From positions 72,284,873-72,348,872 of the forward strand of contig NC_091435.1 in assembly GCF_964237555.1 (NCBI RefSeq): DNA of 64,000 nucleotides, given 5' to 3'. The stretch is from Oryctolagus cuniculus. Lineage: Eukaryota > Chordata > Mammalia > Lagomorpha > Leporidae. Position numbers and translations under genes: made by a program. The notes beneath the pieces were generated by a model. That model was not told the DNA's origin. It saw nothing but the letters and a program-made list of their open reading frames with translations, and did not search any database. This document shows, piece after piece, positions 1 to 9,863 of the stretch (its first letter is position 1; each line of letters begins with the position of its first letter).

Positions 1-313
1 TTTTAAGAGAGTTATTTATTTATTTGAAAGTCAGAGCTATACAGAGAGAGGAGAGGCAGAGAGAGAGAGAGAAAGGTCCTACATCCGATTCCCCAATCGG
101 CTGCAATGGCTGGAGCTGCACCGATCTGAAGCCAGGAGCCAGGAGCTTTCTCCAGGTCTCCCACGTGGGCACAGGGGCCCAAGGACTTGGGCCATCTTCT
201 ACTGCTTTCCCAGGCCACAGCAGAGAATCAGATTGGAAGAGGAGCAGCTGGGTCCTAAACCAGCGCCCATATGGGATGCCGGAGCCTTAGGCCAGGGCGT
301 CAACCTGCTTCAC
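1..313 (-). mobile_element. CSINE (lagomorph SINE), 3' tail at window edge
   Basis: Reverse-oriented CSINE. The left edge reads as the complement of the AAATAAATAAATCTTT-type tail, followed by a GA-rich block (the complemented CT tract). The body has the usual 'ccaggagcc' and 'ccatatgggatgcc' landmarks. The expected head motif (complement of GGGGCCGGCGC) is not seen at the right edge, so the 5' end is degraded or truncated. Confidence 0.9.
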
Positions 314-1274
314 CAGATTTTAAATTTAGATCATCACTGAGAACATCAAGGTAGGGAGGAAATTAAAGATTTTATTCTATTACCACATAAAACCTTAATA
401 AAAATTCTGAGAAATAAAGACATAATTATTATTACTACCATTTTACACATGTGGATATAGGAATCAAAATGGGTAAAAATCAGGCAGCTAATGAATGAGA
501 AAGGTAGGACCAAAACCTAGGATTTGTATGTTTCCCAAAGTTTACTCTTCCTTTAGATCACATTCCCTTCTGTGAAAGTAATACAAATAGTATCTTTACT
601 TAATTCTCCACAAGGATGACTGCCAAGGACTCTCTAGTTAACAAGAATATCTTATTTGTATCAGCAAATGTAACTTGTTTATTTTTCAAAATCTTTGTAA
701 TATGGATTTATGCTCAATTTTGGGGTCATTGTAGTATACTGAGTAGTTTGTTTCTGTCTAGAAAATCCATTAACAACTTTTATTTGAGTATGTTCGTATG
801 ATTTATTACACCTTCCTAAATGTAATGCTACAAGACGTTTATTTGATGTTTTCAACCTATTCAGTTTCAGTGATCTCTCCAATTCATCTAGATTATTTTG
901 TTTTTCTTACTGATTAATGAGAGAACTTATATCGTAAGGAATTGATCTGTTGCTGTCATGTTGCAATTTCTCTAATTCATTCCCTGGGTCTTAATTTAGT
1001 TTGTGATTACTTCTGTTCTACAGAAGTTTAAATCTTCTTAGTTCTAATATCTATTGATCTTCCTTTTGTGATTTCCTCCACTGCTTTTATGTATAGTTGG
1101 TCCTTTTCTAACATTAATATCTATAAATTCTTACACTTATTTATTCTTTTTCTTTTGTTTATTTCTTTCTTGCTCTGGTGAACTTTTTAAATCATCTGGA
1201 ATTGATTTATAGTAATAGAGGTAATCAGGGTTTCTCTTCACATAATATCTTAACAAATTTCTACACCATTTATT
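314..1274. other. AT-rich stretch without a gene
   Basis: No open frame longer than about 67 codons and no splice-flanked coding signal. The T-rich composition of 640-1270 resembles the antisense strand of an old LINE, but I cannot align it to a named family. The block continues after the CSINE at 1290, which lies within it. Confidence 0.4.
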
Positions 1275-1289
1275 GAAAGATATAAAATG

Positions 1290-1618
1290 TGGGGCTGGTG
1301 CTGTGGTGTAGCGGGAAAAGCTGCTGCTTGCAGTGCTGGCATCCCATATGGGTGCTGGTTCAAGACCTGGCTGTTCCACTTCTGATCCAGCTCTCTGCTA
1401 TGGCCTGGGAAAGCAGTAGAAGATGGCCCAAGTCCTTGGTCCCCTGCACTCTCATGGGAGACTTGGAGAAAGCTCCTGGCTCCTGGCTTCAGGTTGGTGC
1501 AGCTGTGGTTGTTGTAGCCAGTTGGGGAGTGAACCAATGAATGGAAGACTCCTCCTCCCCTCTCTCTCTCTCTGTGTAACTAAGACTTTCAAATAAATAA
1601 ATAAATCTTTAAAAAAAA
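1290..1618 (+). mobile_element. CSINE, full length with perfect TSD
   Basis: Starts with the family head (ggggctggtgctgtgg), which derives from a tRNA-Gly-like promoter, and ends with a CT tract, AAATAAATAAATAAATCTTT and an A run. It is flanked by a perfect 15-bp target-site duplication, GAAAGATATAAAATG, at 1275-1289 and 1619-1633, so both ends are exact. Confidence 0.97.
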
Positions 1619-1789
1619 GAAAGATATAAAATGCTTACACTATTTTGGTTTTCAGAATCACCCTATAAAGTGCTGGCTTGCCTAGTATTTCTGTTAATAA
1701 ATAAATATATTAATGTTAATAAATAAATAAAATAAAAATTTTACTTCATTTCTCTAGTATTTTGTCAAGATACCTTAAAAATATGTCAC

Positions 1790-2114
1790 TGGGCCCAGCA
1801 CTGTGGCAGAGCAGGTTAAACCATGGCATACAGTGCCAACATCAATATAGGCACTGGTTCTTGTTCCGTCTGTCCCACTTCCAATCTAGCTCCCTGCTAA
1901 TGAGCTTGGGAAAGCAGCAGAAGTTGGTCCAAGTCCCTGGGCCCCTGCTACCCACATGGGAAATCTGGATGAAGCTCCTGGCTCCTGGTTTCAGCCTGGC
2001 ACAGGCCTGGCCATTGTGGCCATTTGGGGTATGAACAAGTGGATGGAAGATCTCCCTCTCCCTGTCTCTCCTTATCTGTCTCATAACTGATTCTCAAATA
2101 AATGATAAAAAAAA
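1790..2114 (+). mobile_element. Older CSINE copy
   Basis: Head 'gggcccagcactgtggcagagc', body with 'cccacatgggaaatctggatgaagctcc', ending in CTCAAATAAATGATA and an A run. It is visibly more diverged from the family consensus than the copy at 1290. No clear target-site duplication remains. Confidence 0.9.
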
Positions 2115-2228
2115 GTCATTAATTTGGATAGCACGTTAGTATTACATATTAATTTTAAAATCTGAATTATCACATAGATTATATTCTTTAACTGAAATAT
2201 ATATAAATTTTGTGTTAAAGAAATGCAC

Positions 2229-2857
2229 GGGGGCAGGCATTTAGGCAGGCAGTTAGAACACCCATAGGCCATATAGAGTACCTGGGTTTGATTTCTGGCT
2301 CCAGCTCCAGCTTCCAGCTTCCTGATAAGATAGACTCTGGGAGGTAGCAGGTGGATCCTTGCAACCCATGAGGGAGATTTGATAGGCTTCCCAGCTTCCA
2401 GTTTCAGCCCATCCAAGTCCTGGTCATTAAGGATATATTTTTTTTTTTTTTTGACAGGCAGAGTGGACAGTGAGAGAGAGAGACAGAGAGAAAGGTCTTC
2501 CTTTGCCGTTGGTTCACCCTCCAATGGCCGCCGCTGCAGCCGGCGCACCGCGCTGATCCTGGCAGGAGCCAGGAGCCAGGTGCTTCTCCTGGTCTCCCAT
2601 GGGGTGCAGGGCCCAAGCACCTGGGCCATCCTCCACTGCACTCCCTGGCCATAGCAGAGAGCTGGCCTGGAAGAGGGGCAACCGGGACAGAATCCGGCGC
2701 CCCAACCGGGACTAGAACCCGGTGTGCCGGCGCCGCAAGGTGGAGGATTAGCCTATTGAGCCACGGCGCCGGCTCCATTAAGGATATTTGGGAAGTGAAC
2801 CATTGGATGGGAGCTCGCCTCTCATTCTCTTTCTCAAATAAATTTTTTAAAGAAATA
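2229..2857 (+). mobile_element. Old CSINE interrupted by a young CSINE
   Basis: An old-subfamily copy (head 'gggggcaggcatttaggcagg', then 'acctgggtttgattt') runs to 2436. It resumes at 2788 and ends in CTCAAATAAATTTTTTAAAG. The gap is exactly filled by the reverse-oriented CSINE at 2437-2775 and one copy of its duplicated target. Confidence 0.85.
2437..2775 (-). mobile_element. Young CSINE nested in an old CSINE
   Basis: Poly-T, then GACAGGCAGAGTGGACAGTG, a GA block, a CpG-rich body and a complete complemented head. It is flanked by a perfect 12-bp duplication, CATTAAGGATAT, at 2425-2436 and 2776-2787. The CpG content and regular body mark it as one of the younger copies in the window. Confidence 0.97.
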
Positions 2858-2864
2858 TGTTCTT

Positions 2865-3181
2865 TGGGCCAGTGCCATGGCTCACTTGATTAATCCTCTG
2901 CCTGCGGCGCCGGTATCCCATATGGGCACCAGGTTCTAGTCCCAGTTGCTCCTCTTCCAGTCTAGCTCTCTGCTGTGGCCCGGGAGGGCAGTGGAGGATG
3001 GCCCAAGTGCTTGGGCCCCTGCACCAACATGGGAGACCAGGAGGAAGCACCTGGCTTCTGGTTTCAGATTGGTGCAGCACCAGTCATAGCGACCATTTGG
3101 AGAGTGAACCAGCGGAAGGAAGACCTTTCTCTCTGTCTCTCTCTTTCACTGTCTATAACTCTACCTGTCAAATTAAAAAAA
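2865..3181 (+). mobile_element. CSINE, CTGTCAAA-tailed type
   Basis: Head 'tgggccagtgccatggctcac', body with 'ccatatgggcaccagg', a CT tract, then CTCTACCTGTCAAA and an A run. It uses the same tail type as the young reverse-oriented copies rather than the AAATAAATAAATCTTT tail. Confidence 0.93.
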
Positions 3182-3869
3182 AATGTGTATTTTTTTCTAT
3201 TCAATATAAATGGTTGTTTCTAAGATAATATAGAAATCTAGGTGTACCTAAATATGTGGATTCCTTTTGCTGTGCGATGAGGCAGCCTTAAGTCAAGCTT
3301 TGACACAATCTTGCTCTGCTGACCATTCTCTGATTGTCCCTCATCACACTTTTTGTATTCCTTTACTTGCCCTCTCCACCATATCTCCAGAGTGTGTTCT
3401 GACTTTTGTGGGCCTAGAACTGTTTGTATCTATTTGTACAGCTGTGTAGATTCCAACTTATCCTTTCTTCTTTTTATGCAAGACTAGCCCCACTTATATA
3501 TGACCAAAAGTGTAAATGCAGCAAAGTTAGGGATATCTACTGTCTTACCTGCACAGAATCCATGTCTCTTTCTTTGGTAGGACACTCTGGCTTTCCTTTG
3601 AGGAAATCACCATTCAGGCACAGCCATTGGTTTGTGAAGACTGTCCATTAAGCGATATGACCCACCTCCCTTGGCCAAGGAGTGTGCACAGGCTTACATT
3701 GGGCCATTCAGACTTTCTCCCCTTTGAATTTGTTTTTATTAGGAATGACACAACAGAGGTTGAAACCCATCTAACCTGTGGCAGACTGTGAATGTCTCTA
3801 ATTCTGCATTCCTCCCTAGATCCCCCTCCTCTGCCACAGCCATGCCCTCCTATAGGGGGTGACACAGTT
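3182..3869. other. Unique-looking stretch, no gene seen
   Basis: Short open frames on both strands (up to 83 codons, minus strand, 3614-3865) show no recognisable domain or codon pattern. I cannot assign a repeat family. Confidence 0.35.
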
Positions 3870-4051
3870 TCCCATCACTTGATCATGTTGCTTACTTTTG
3901 CCAATAGTATGTCAGCACCGAGAACATGAGACATGTTTTAAAAAATGCTGGCATAATTGGACTTACTTATTCTTGAGCCTCTGTCATTATCACAAGAACA
4001 TGTTGAGCTGCGCATGCTGGTCCTGGGAGAAGGAGGATGCTCAATGACAGA

Positions 4052-4560
4052 TAGGATTGCCAGATAAAATAAAATAAACGATACATAGTTACATATAAAT
4101 TTCAGACAAACACTAAATTTTTAAAGCATATTTCAAATATTTCACAGGATATACTATATTAATAATTATTTATTGGAGTGGTCATTTGGCGCAGCAGTTA
4201 AGATGCTCCTTGGGATGCCTGAATTCTAATTCCATAACAGAGTGCTTGGGTTTGAATCCTGGCTCCTTCCAATTCCAGTTTCCTGTTAATGCACACCCTG
4301 AGAGATAGCAGGTGCTGATTCAAGTAATTGGATTCCTGCTTCCCACATGGGAGATCCAGATTAAGTTCCAGGCTCTACCTTCAGTGTCACCCAGCCTTGG
4401 CTGTTGTGGGCATTTTGGAAGTGAAGCAGTTATGGGGAAATCTCTCTCTTTCTGTCTTCCAAATAAAGAAAAAAATGTAAAATATATTCAGAATTTGTTT
4501 GTTTGCTACCTAAATTTAACTAGGCATCGCATATTGTACTTAGTAAATCTGGCAAACCTA
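4052..4560. mobile_element. Palindromic DNA-transposon-like relic, split by an old CSINE
   Basis: The left edge reads TAGGATTGCCAGAT. The complement of the right edge reads TAGGTTTGCCAGAT, a match at 13 of 14 bases. Further in, the arms share a 'tagtta..aaattt' block followed by 'acaaac'. Together the arms form a long imperfect inverted repeat with no coding capacity, as expected for a small non-autonomous DNA element. The loop holds the CSINE at 4174-4478. Confidence 0.55.
4174..4478 (+). mobile_element. Old CSINE inside the palindromic element
   Basis: Head 'ggagtggtcatttggcgcag', middle 'gtgcttgggtttgaatcctgg' and 'cccacatgggagatcc', ending in CCAAATAAAG and an A run. This is the older subfamily, shared with the copies at 2229 and 25988. 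Confidence 0.85.
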
Positions 4561-4690
4561 GGAGCAGAGTCACTTTTAGTGAGACTGAGTCTAATTCAGC
4601 TGACTTGCATTCTTGTGAGAAATAAAGAATAACATATATTTTATGCCTCTGAACTTTAGAGTGGCTTTTTCAACTGAAATAGTTGGTACA

Positions 4691-5859
4691 CATCATGAAA
4701 AGGCAACCACCTGAAAAAAAATAAAGTACTATTTTCACTCATTTCTACAATCTCTACCTCTAGATATGTATGATTGCTTTACTTTCCAGAGTGAGGTTCT
4801 ATTTTTCATTTGATTCTGTGAATTATTTCATATTATTCCAATGGCTCAAATTAATCAGCCATTTTGTGTTGCTTAAACCAAAGAACCCTAACTGTTGCAA
4901 ACTGCACAATAGTCATAACAGGGGGGAAATTTGAAGTACTGCTGTCATCACTGTCTAGGTGCCCCTTTGGCTTCTGCATAACCAACTACTGCATAACCAT
5001 CTTGCATGTTTAGCATTGATTCTTATCTGTCAGTGCTCCTTGCTTTAAAATAGCCCTAGGCCTGCAAAGTCATCTAATTCTAGCTGTGAATATTCCAATG
5101 AATTTATCCTTGGCCACTAACTGACCAATGAATAGAGGGAAACCAATCAGATCCAGAGTGGGAAAGAAAAGGGTAGTTGACTCATTTCTCTAACCTCAAA
5201 TAATTAGCAGTTGTTACTGGTATTCAGTCTGAAATGCCACTCTTAATGGGAAAAATTAACAACAAATTGGTCTCATTAGTTGCTGTTCATTGGAAGCTGG
5301 GGTAAGGTGTTATGTGTGGGGGGTGATAATAGGATGTTTAAAAAAGAAAAAAAAAAAAACCCACTTTCAGTTCTCTAACTGCTAACTTTTCTTTGGAACA
5401 GCCAGGGAAGCTTAAGCCCTGTCATTTGCACATGTAACAGGCTACTGGGAAGCTTGGCTTGCCTACAAAAGCTGAGCTCAAAAACCTACAGGGTATTTCT
5501 TGAGCAGCACTTGGTTTTAGTAAGTGTGATCCTAGGATTTGACAATAAGATTGAAAAATATACAGTATAACACATAAATACCTTCTTGTAAAATATGAAA
5601 TATCCATCCAGCCTAGCATTGTGCTTGACAGTGCTCCTAAAGCATGCTTCCAGTACTGTGTGGAAGCTTTTAGGATGGATGATATGGCTGGAAAACACAG
5701 CAGAAAGCCCTAGATTGAGAGTCACTCAGGAATTTTTAATCCTAATCTGCCATTAGCTCTCATTGTAACATAATATTCTCTGATGTTAACTTCTGAGTCC
5801 CTGTCATCAGGCACATTGTTGGCACTCAAACTATTTTAGGAGCACAAATTAATAATTAC
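4691..5859. other. Unique AT-rich DNA, no gene seen
   Basis: No long open frame. A mononucleotide A run at 5345-5359 is the only simple repeat. The segment 5690-5850 may hold diverged MIR sequence leading into the next feature. Confidence 0.4.
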
Positions 5860-6020
5860 CTAAATCTCCCTGAGTCTCTGCTTCCTCTTCTAGCCATTGG
5901 AGGTAATGTATAAGGTTGATATTAGGTAATATTACAGGATTGCTATTAGGATCAAAAACGTTCATTTGTGTGAACTTGATCTGTGTACTAAGAACTTCTA
6001 TAAATGTTATTATTTATTAT
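5860..6020 (+). repeat. MIR-like SINE fragment
   Basis: The sequence 'ctgagtctctgcttcctcttc', then a GGTAATGTATAAGG-like segment, then 'ctataaatgttattattta', matches the order of the MIR 3' half (cctcagtttcctc.. aaatgg.. ataaatg). It is strongly diverged. Confidence 0.5.
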
Positions 6021-6319
6021 ATCCTAAAGCTAGCTAATAAAGTAGTGTGGCTTGTTTTTCCCAAGATAATATAGCAAAATAATTTATGCATTTCTATGGC
6101 TAATGGCATTCTAGTTATGTTTTTGCCAATCCTATTATTGCCAAAAGGTATAGATAATTACCATAATTCATAATTAATCATTAATATTGGCATTAAAAAT
6201 AAATTACCCACAATGATACACATTGAGTTCTTATCTACTAATGAGTAGAGCAATACCAACATATTCAGCCCTTTAGTCAATGTCTAGACATTTTATACCT
6301 ATAATAAAAAGTAACACGA
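6021..6319. other. AT-rich stretch, nothing identified
   Basis: Nothing recognisable; short frames only. Confidence 0.35.
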
Positions 6320-6648
6320 ATGGGTGACCATTATGGTGCAATGAGTTAAGCCACCACTTAAGATGCCCACAATCCATATGAGAGTGCCAGTTTGATTCCT
6401 GGCTACTCCTCTTCTGATCCAGCTCCCTGCTAATGTGCTTTGGAAAGCAGCGGATGATGACTCAAGTACCTGAGTCCCCGCCATCCAAATGGGAGACTCA
6501 GATCGAGTTCTGGGCTCCTGGCTTTGGCCTGATCCAGTTCTGGCTGTCATAGCCATTTGGGTAGTGAAACAGAGGATAGAAGATATCTCACTCTCTCTGT
6601 CATTTCACCTTTCAAATAAATAAGTGGATAAATAAATAACTTTTTAAA
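6320..6648 (+). mobile_element. Old CSINE just upstream of the provirus
   Basis: Diverged head 'gggtgaccattatggtgcaa', body with 'atccatatgagagtgcc', ending in TTTCAAATAAATAAG and GGATAAATAAATAAC. It ends about 35 bp before the 5' LTR at 6684. Confidence 0.88.
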
Positions 6649-6683
6649 AGTGGCACAAAAATGCAAAAACATACAACAAAGAG

Positions 6684-6982
6684 TATTAGTAAAATGGCAC
6701 AGTCTTATCTGTGGTACCATCTATGCCCCGGACACCATCCTAGGCTCTACAACCTGCTGCCATTGCTGGAAGCCAGGTGACCAGATGGCCCAACCACAGG
6801 CTTCAGGTCCACCCCCACCCTAATGAGATTTGCTGCTTCTATTTCCCTGCCCCTGGCAAAGGCAAACAGGACCTGCTTCCCAAGTACATGCCCTCTCACC
6901 TCCGGCCCGTCAGGCACCCCCAACCCAATAATAAACCTTTCCCTTAACTCCAGTGTTTGGTGTGTTTTGTGGTGACCTTATA
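6684..6982 (+). repeat. 5' LTR of the provirus
   Basis: 299 bp. It pairs with 14937-15252 over its whole length. The terminal dinucleotides here are TA..TA where the 3' LTR keeps TG..CA, consistent with CpG-type or random decay at both ends. An AATAAA polyadenylation signal lies at 6930-6935. The last 45 bp before the terminal few bases (6930-6974) are identical to the 3' LTR, whereas the middle is clearly diverged. Confidence 0.88.
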
Positions 6983-6983
6983 T

Positions 6984-7001
6984 TGATGCCGTGACTTGGA
7001 T
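6984..7001 (+). other. Retroviral primer binding site, tRNA-His type
   Basis: The 18 bases TGATGCCGTGACTTGGAT begin one base after the LTR end. The complement of the 3' end of tRNA-His (with CCA) is TGGTGCCGTGACTCGGAT, which matches at 16 of 18 positions. Position and length are as expected for minus-strand priming. tRNA-His priming is characteristic of the HERV-H group. Confidence 0.85.
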
Positions 7002-7371
7002 CCAGGCTCTCCCATTGACCTTGCTTTCCCCTTGGGGATCTGAGCTGCTCTGGGGTCCTGAATTTCTGCCAGCCACAAAACACACCCCTGCACCTCCTTC
7101 CATGCCACTGAATGCTGTGTGATCTGCATCCACACATCAGTCTTTCAAATCCTGAGGTGAGGTGTGGAACGGGAAATTCTCTCATGGTGACCTGTACCAC
7201 AGGTTGTCGCTCTACTCTGCTTCTTCTTGAAGTCCTGGTACTAGGCACCAAAACCTCCCATGGGCTTTACGCCTTCCACGGGCCTTCTGCCTCTCCACAG
7301 GCTTTATGTTTTACCATAGGCTCTATACCTTATTACAGGTTCTACGCCTTTCTTTTTATTTTTAAGAAGCC

Positions 7372-7976
7372 CCCCCCTTTTTTTTTAAAGATTTATTTTC
7401 ATTTATTTGAAAGACAGAGTTACAGAGAGGCAGAGGCAAAGAGAGAGAGAGAGATCTTCCATCCACTGGCTCACTCCCCAGATGGCTGCAACAGTCAGAG
7501 CTGAGCCAGTCTGAAGCCAGGAGCCAGGATCTTCTTCTGGGTCTCCCACATGGGTGCAGGGGCCCAAGGACTTGGGCCATCTTCTTTTTTTTTTTCTTTT
7601 TTTTTATTTTTCTTTTATTGTTTTTATTTTTTTTGACAGGCAGAGTGGACAGTGAGAGAGAGAGATAGAGAGAAAGGTCTTCCTTTTGCCGTTGGTTCAC
7701 CCTCCAATGGCCGCCGCGGTCGGTGCGCTGCGGCCAGCGCACCGCGCTGATCTGATGGCAGGAGCCAGGTACTTCTCCTGGTCTCCCATGGGGTGCAGGG
7801 CCCAAGCACTTGGGTCATCCTCCACTGCACTCCCTGGCCACAGCAGAGAGCTGGGCCATCTTCTACTGCTTTCCCAGGCCATAGCAGAGAGCTGGATTGG
7901 ACTCGAACTGGCACCCATATGGGATGCCAAGCACTGCAGGCAGCGGCTTCACCCACTATGCCACAGCACTGGCCCC
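7372..7976 (-). mobile_element. CSINE in the proviral leader, itself interrupted
   Basis: The complemented tail (TTTAAAGATTTATTTTCATTT) begins at about 7384. The body runs to 7584, resumes at 7852 and ends at the complemented head near 7976. The insertion between is the young CSINE at 7585-7851. Confidence 0.93.
7585..7851 (-). mobile_element. 5'-truncated young CSINE nested in a CSINE
   Basis: T-rich run, then GACAGGCAGAGTGGACAGTG and a CpG-rich body that stops at 'cagcagagagc', before the complemented head. It is flanked by a perfect 12-bp duplication TGGGCCATCTTC at 7573-7584 and 7852-7863. That supports a genuine 5'-truncated retrotransposition rather than a recombination. Confidence 0.9.
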
Positions 7977-8066
7977 TCTATACCTTTCCATGAGCTCTAA
8001 GCCTCAGGCTCCTGTGGGTGCCTGCGTGATAACCCCCACTCTCTGTTCCCCTCCTCTCCCCATTGG

Positions 8067-9000
8067 ATGGCTGTGATCTTGGGGATGCTCAATATCTGCC
8101 AGTCCGACTCCATGGGCTGCCACAGGAACTCCTCCGTCCTGTGTTTAGTACAACCCCCCCTCTCGGTTGTCTTCTACCTCAACAACCAGTTCACGTTTGA
8201 CCCTTACACTATTTAAGATCTTTATCACTTCTGTGAGCATTTGGGGAACATGGAAGACAATTTCCACATTCAAGTTTTCTCCTATCTCAGCTCTAAACCT
8301 TCTCCAGCTTAAGTTCTCTTAACTTCCAAGGCTCTTGCTAAAAAGCCAAAACCAGGGCTGGCACTGTGGCTCACTTGGTCAATCCTCCGCCTGAGGTGCC
8401 GGCACCAGGTTCTAGTCCCAGTTGCTCCTCTTCCAGTCCAGCTCTCTGCTGTGGCCTGGGAGGGCAGTGGAAGATGGCCCAAGTGCTTGGGCCCCTGCAC
8501 TCGCATGGGAAACCAGGAGGAAGCACTTGGCTCCTGGCTTCGGATTGGCACAGCGCCGGCCGTAGCGGCCATTTGGGGAGTGAACCAATGGAAGGAAGAC
8601 CTTTTTCTCTTTGTCTCTCTCACTGTCTATAACTACCTGTCAAAAAAAAAAAAAAAAAAAAAGCAAAAACCACTTTCTTCTATGTTCATGAAGCCAGCTC
8701 TTACTGTCTCACCCAATGTACCCTCCTCCTCCCCCTCCTGCCTGGTAATTCCAACCTATCTCAGAACCAACCCTTGCCCAACTTCTACTCCTCCTGCCTT
8801 ATCTGTCATCCTCTCAAACACCCTCCTCCTGGAGAAGCAAAGGCAAATTTAGGAATGGACCCTGTCTCCATGCCTTCACCTTCAGGTCCTTGTCCTCCAA
8901 CCAGTCTTTGCCCCTCCCTCTCCTGTTCCAATTTTACCTTAAGAATAGCAAGTTCTCATCCTTGAGAACTCCCAGTTTACTGCAAAAACAAATTAGGTAT
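8067..9000 (+). pseudogene. Degenerate gag remnant (matrix and proline-rich linker)
   Basis: A frame opens with ATG at 8067 and stays open to an in-frame TAA at 8214-8216, then continues in the same frame to about 8312. Around the stop it encodes a segment with the pattern FYLNNQFTFDP, then DLYHFCEH, then a hydrophobic stretch. This resembles the conserved matrix region of HERV-H-like Gag (typically 'Q.tWP.nGtfD..il..L..FC...GkW.eipYVQaF'). The plus-strand CSINE at 8355-8658 follows. From 8661 onward a proline-, serine- and cysteine-rich frame (PSSSPS, TSTPPALS, and PPPGEAK in the next frame) looks like the linker between matrix and capsid. No capsid major-homology region or zinc-knuckle was found. 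It cannot make a functional protein. Confidence 0.6.
8355..8658 (+). mobile_element. CSINE within the gag remnant
   Basis: Head 'gggctggcactgtggctcac', a CT tract, then CTACCTGTC and a 20-base A run. It is flanked by AAAAGCCAAAACC at 8341-8353 and AAAAGCAAAAACC directly after the A run, a 13-bp duplication with one change. Confidence 0.94.
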
Positions 9001-9648
9001 CCCACCCTTTTGATGGCTCTTTTGTTTTATCATGAGCAAGCCATACAGGATAATCAGGTCTTTTGATGGGTTTTGTCCCCACCTTATAAGTGAACATCAA
9101 TCTGACCTCACCAGATTTCCTCAATTTCTACAAACTCCATTTCCTGGTGCTATTAGTGAGCAATCCCTAGATACATGTCTCCCATACTATGTGAAATAAT
9201 TAATGATCAAGAGCAAGACTACTGGCCCTTCAAACCAGCAGGCTCATTCAGTTAATACTATTTCCAGACACATCTCTTAATTGCCCTCTATCACCTATCA
9301 GATTCCCCTCCTTAGAAATCTCTAGAGTGGATCCCCCTGCTCTAGTGGATGCCCCCTACCATTAAACATAAAATAATGGTGAGGACTTCTTGTCCCTGGC
9401 AAATTGGCCCCTAGTCCACAGTCACCCATGGGACTTGACTGGCAGCTACCTAAACATTTTGTTTCAGAGGCAATCCAAAGTGGCTGACTGTTGACTAGGG
9501 CATCATTGGCCTAAGGTGTTCTTTGGGTAAAAAGAAGACTCAAATTCAATTAAAATCTAAAAAGATGTCTTTGGTAAATAATAATCTTGTGCTTGAAAAT
9601 TTGCTTCAGCTGTAACTGGACATTGGGTTTAAAGGAATTTCTCTTTTT
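9001..9648 (+). other. Proviral interior, no frame recovered
   Basis: Presumed gag-to-pol part of the provirus by position. Frames are closed every 20-40 codons. I could not recognise capsid, protease or reverse-transcriptase motifs. Confidence 0.4.
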
Positions 9649-9863
9649 GGGGCCAGGCTGTGGCGCAGTAGGTTAATCCTCCACCTGAGGAGCCAGCATC
9701 CCATATGGGCACCAGTTCTAGTCCTGGCTGCTCCTCTTCCAATCTAGCTCTCTGCTATGGCCTGGGAAAGCAGTAGAAGGGAGTGAACCAGCGGGAAGAA
9801 GACCTTTCTGTCTCTCCGTCTCAATGTCTGTAACTCTACCTCTCAAATAAAAAAGAAAAAAAA
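9649..9863 (+). mobile_element. Internally deleted CSINE
   Basis: Head 'ggggccaggctgtggcgcag' and tail 'ctctacctctcaaataaa' are both present, but the body jumps from 'aaagcagtagaag' straight to 'ggagtgaaccagc', losing roughly 100 bp of the central consensus. It is flanked by AAAGGAATTTCTCT at 9631-9644 and 9864-9877, so the element was retrotransposed and its ends are real. Confidence 0.93.

Larger units (their letters stand above)
3870..4690 (+). mobile_element. Ancient LTR-like repeat, split by a palindromic element
   Basis: The segment 3890-4050 ('cttttgccaatagtatg', later 'atcacaagaacatgt') and the segment 4561-4690 ('agaaataaagaataac', 'atgcctctgaactttagag') read like the two parts of an old mammalian LTR or LTR-like repeat, with the palindromic element at 4052-4560 between them. 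The family is unassigned and the outer limits are approximate. Confidence 0.4.
7257..8003 (+). repeat. 18-20 bp tandem repeat in the proviral leader, split by CSINEs
   Basis: Five successive degenerate units are readable at 7257-7274, 7275-7292, 7293-7310, 7311-7330 and 7331-7349, each close to CCAYRGGCTYTAYGCCT. The phase resumes after the SINE insertion with TCTATACCT at 7977-7985 and TTCCATGAGCTCTAAGCCT at about 7985-8003. The array is therefore a leader minisatellite that predates the CSINE. Confidence 0.7.

Noticed and set aside
1290..1360. tRNA-like promoter (A and B box) as a tRNA gene
   Set aside because: It is the tRNA-Gly-derived head of a CSINE. No acceptor stem or anticodon arm folds, and the same segment recurs about thirty times.
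2081..2641. 186-codon minus-strand open frame
   Set aside because: Runs through parts of three CSINEs; translations of CSINE consensus give these long frames repeatedly in the window.
7257..7349. Regularly spaced short repeats suggestive of a CRISPR array
   Set aside because: Units are contiguous without unique spacers and lie in a retroviral leader in a mammalian genome.
7362..7805. 147-codon minus-strand frame
   Set aside because: Lies inside two nested CSINEs.
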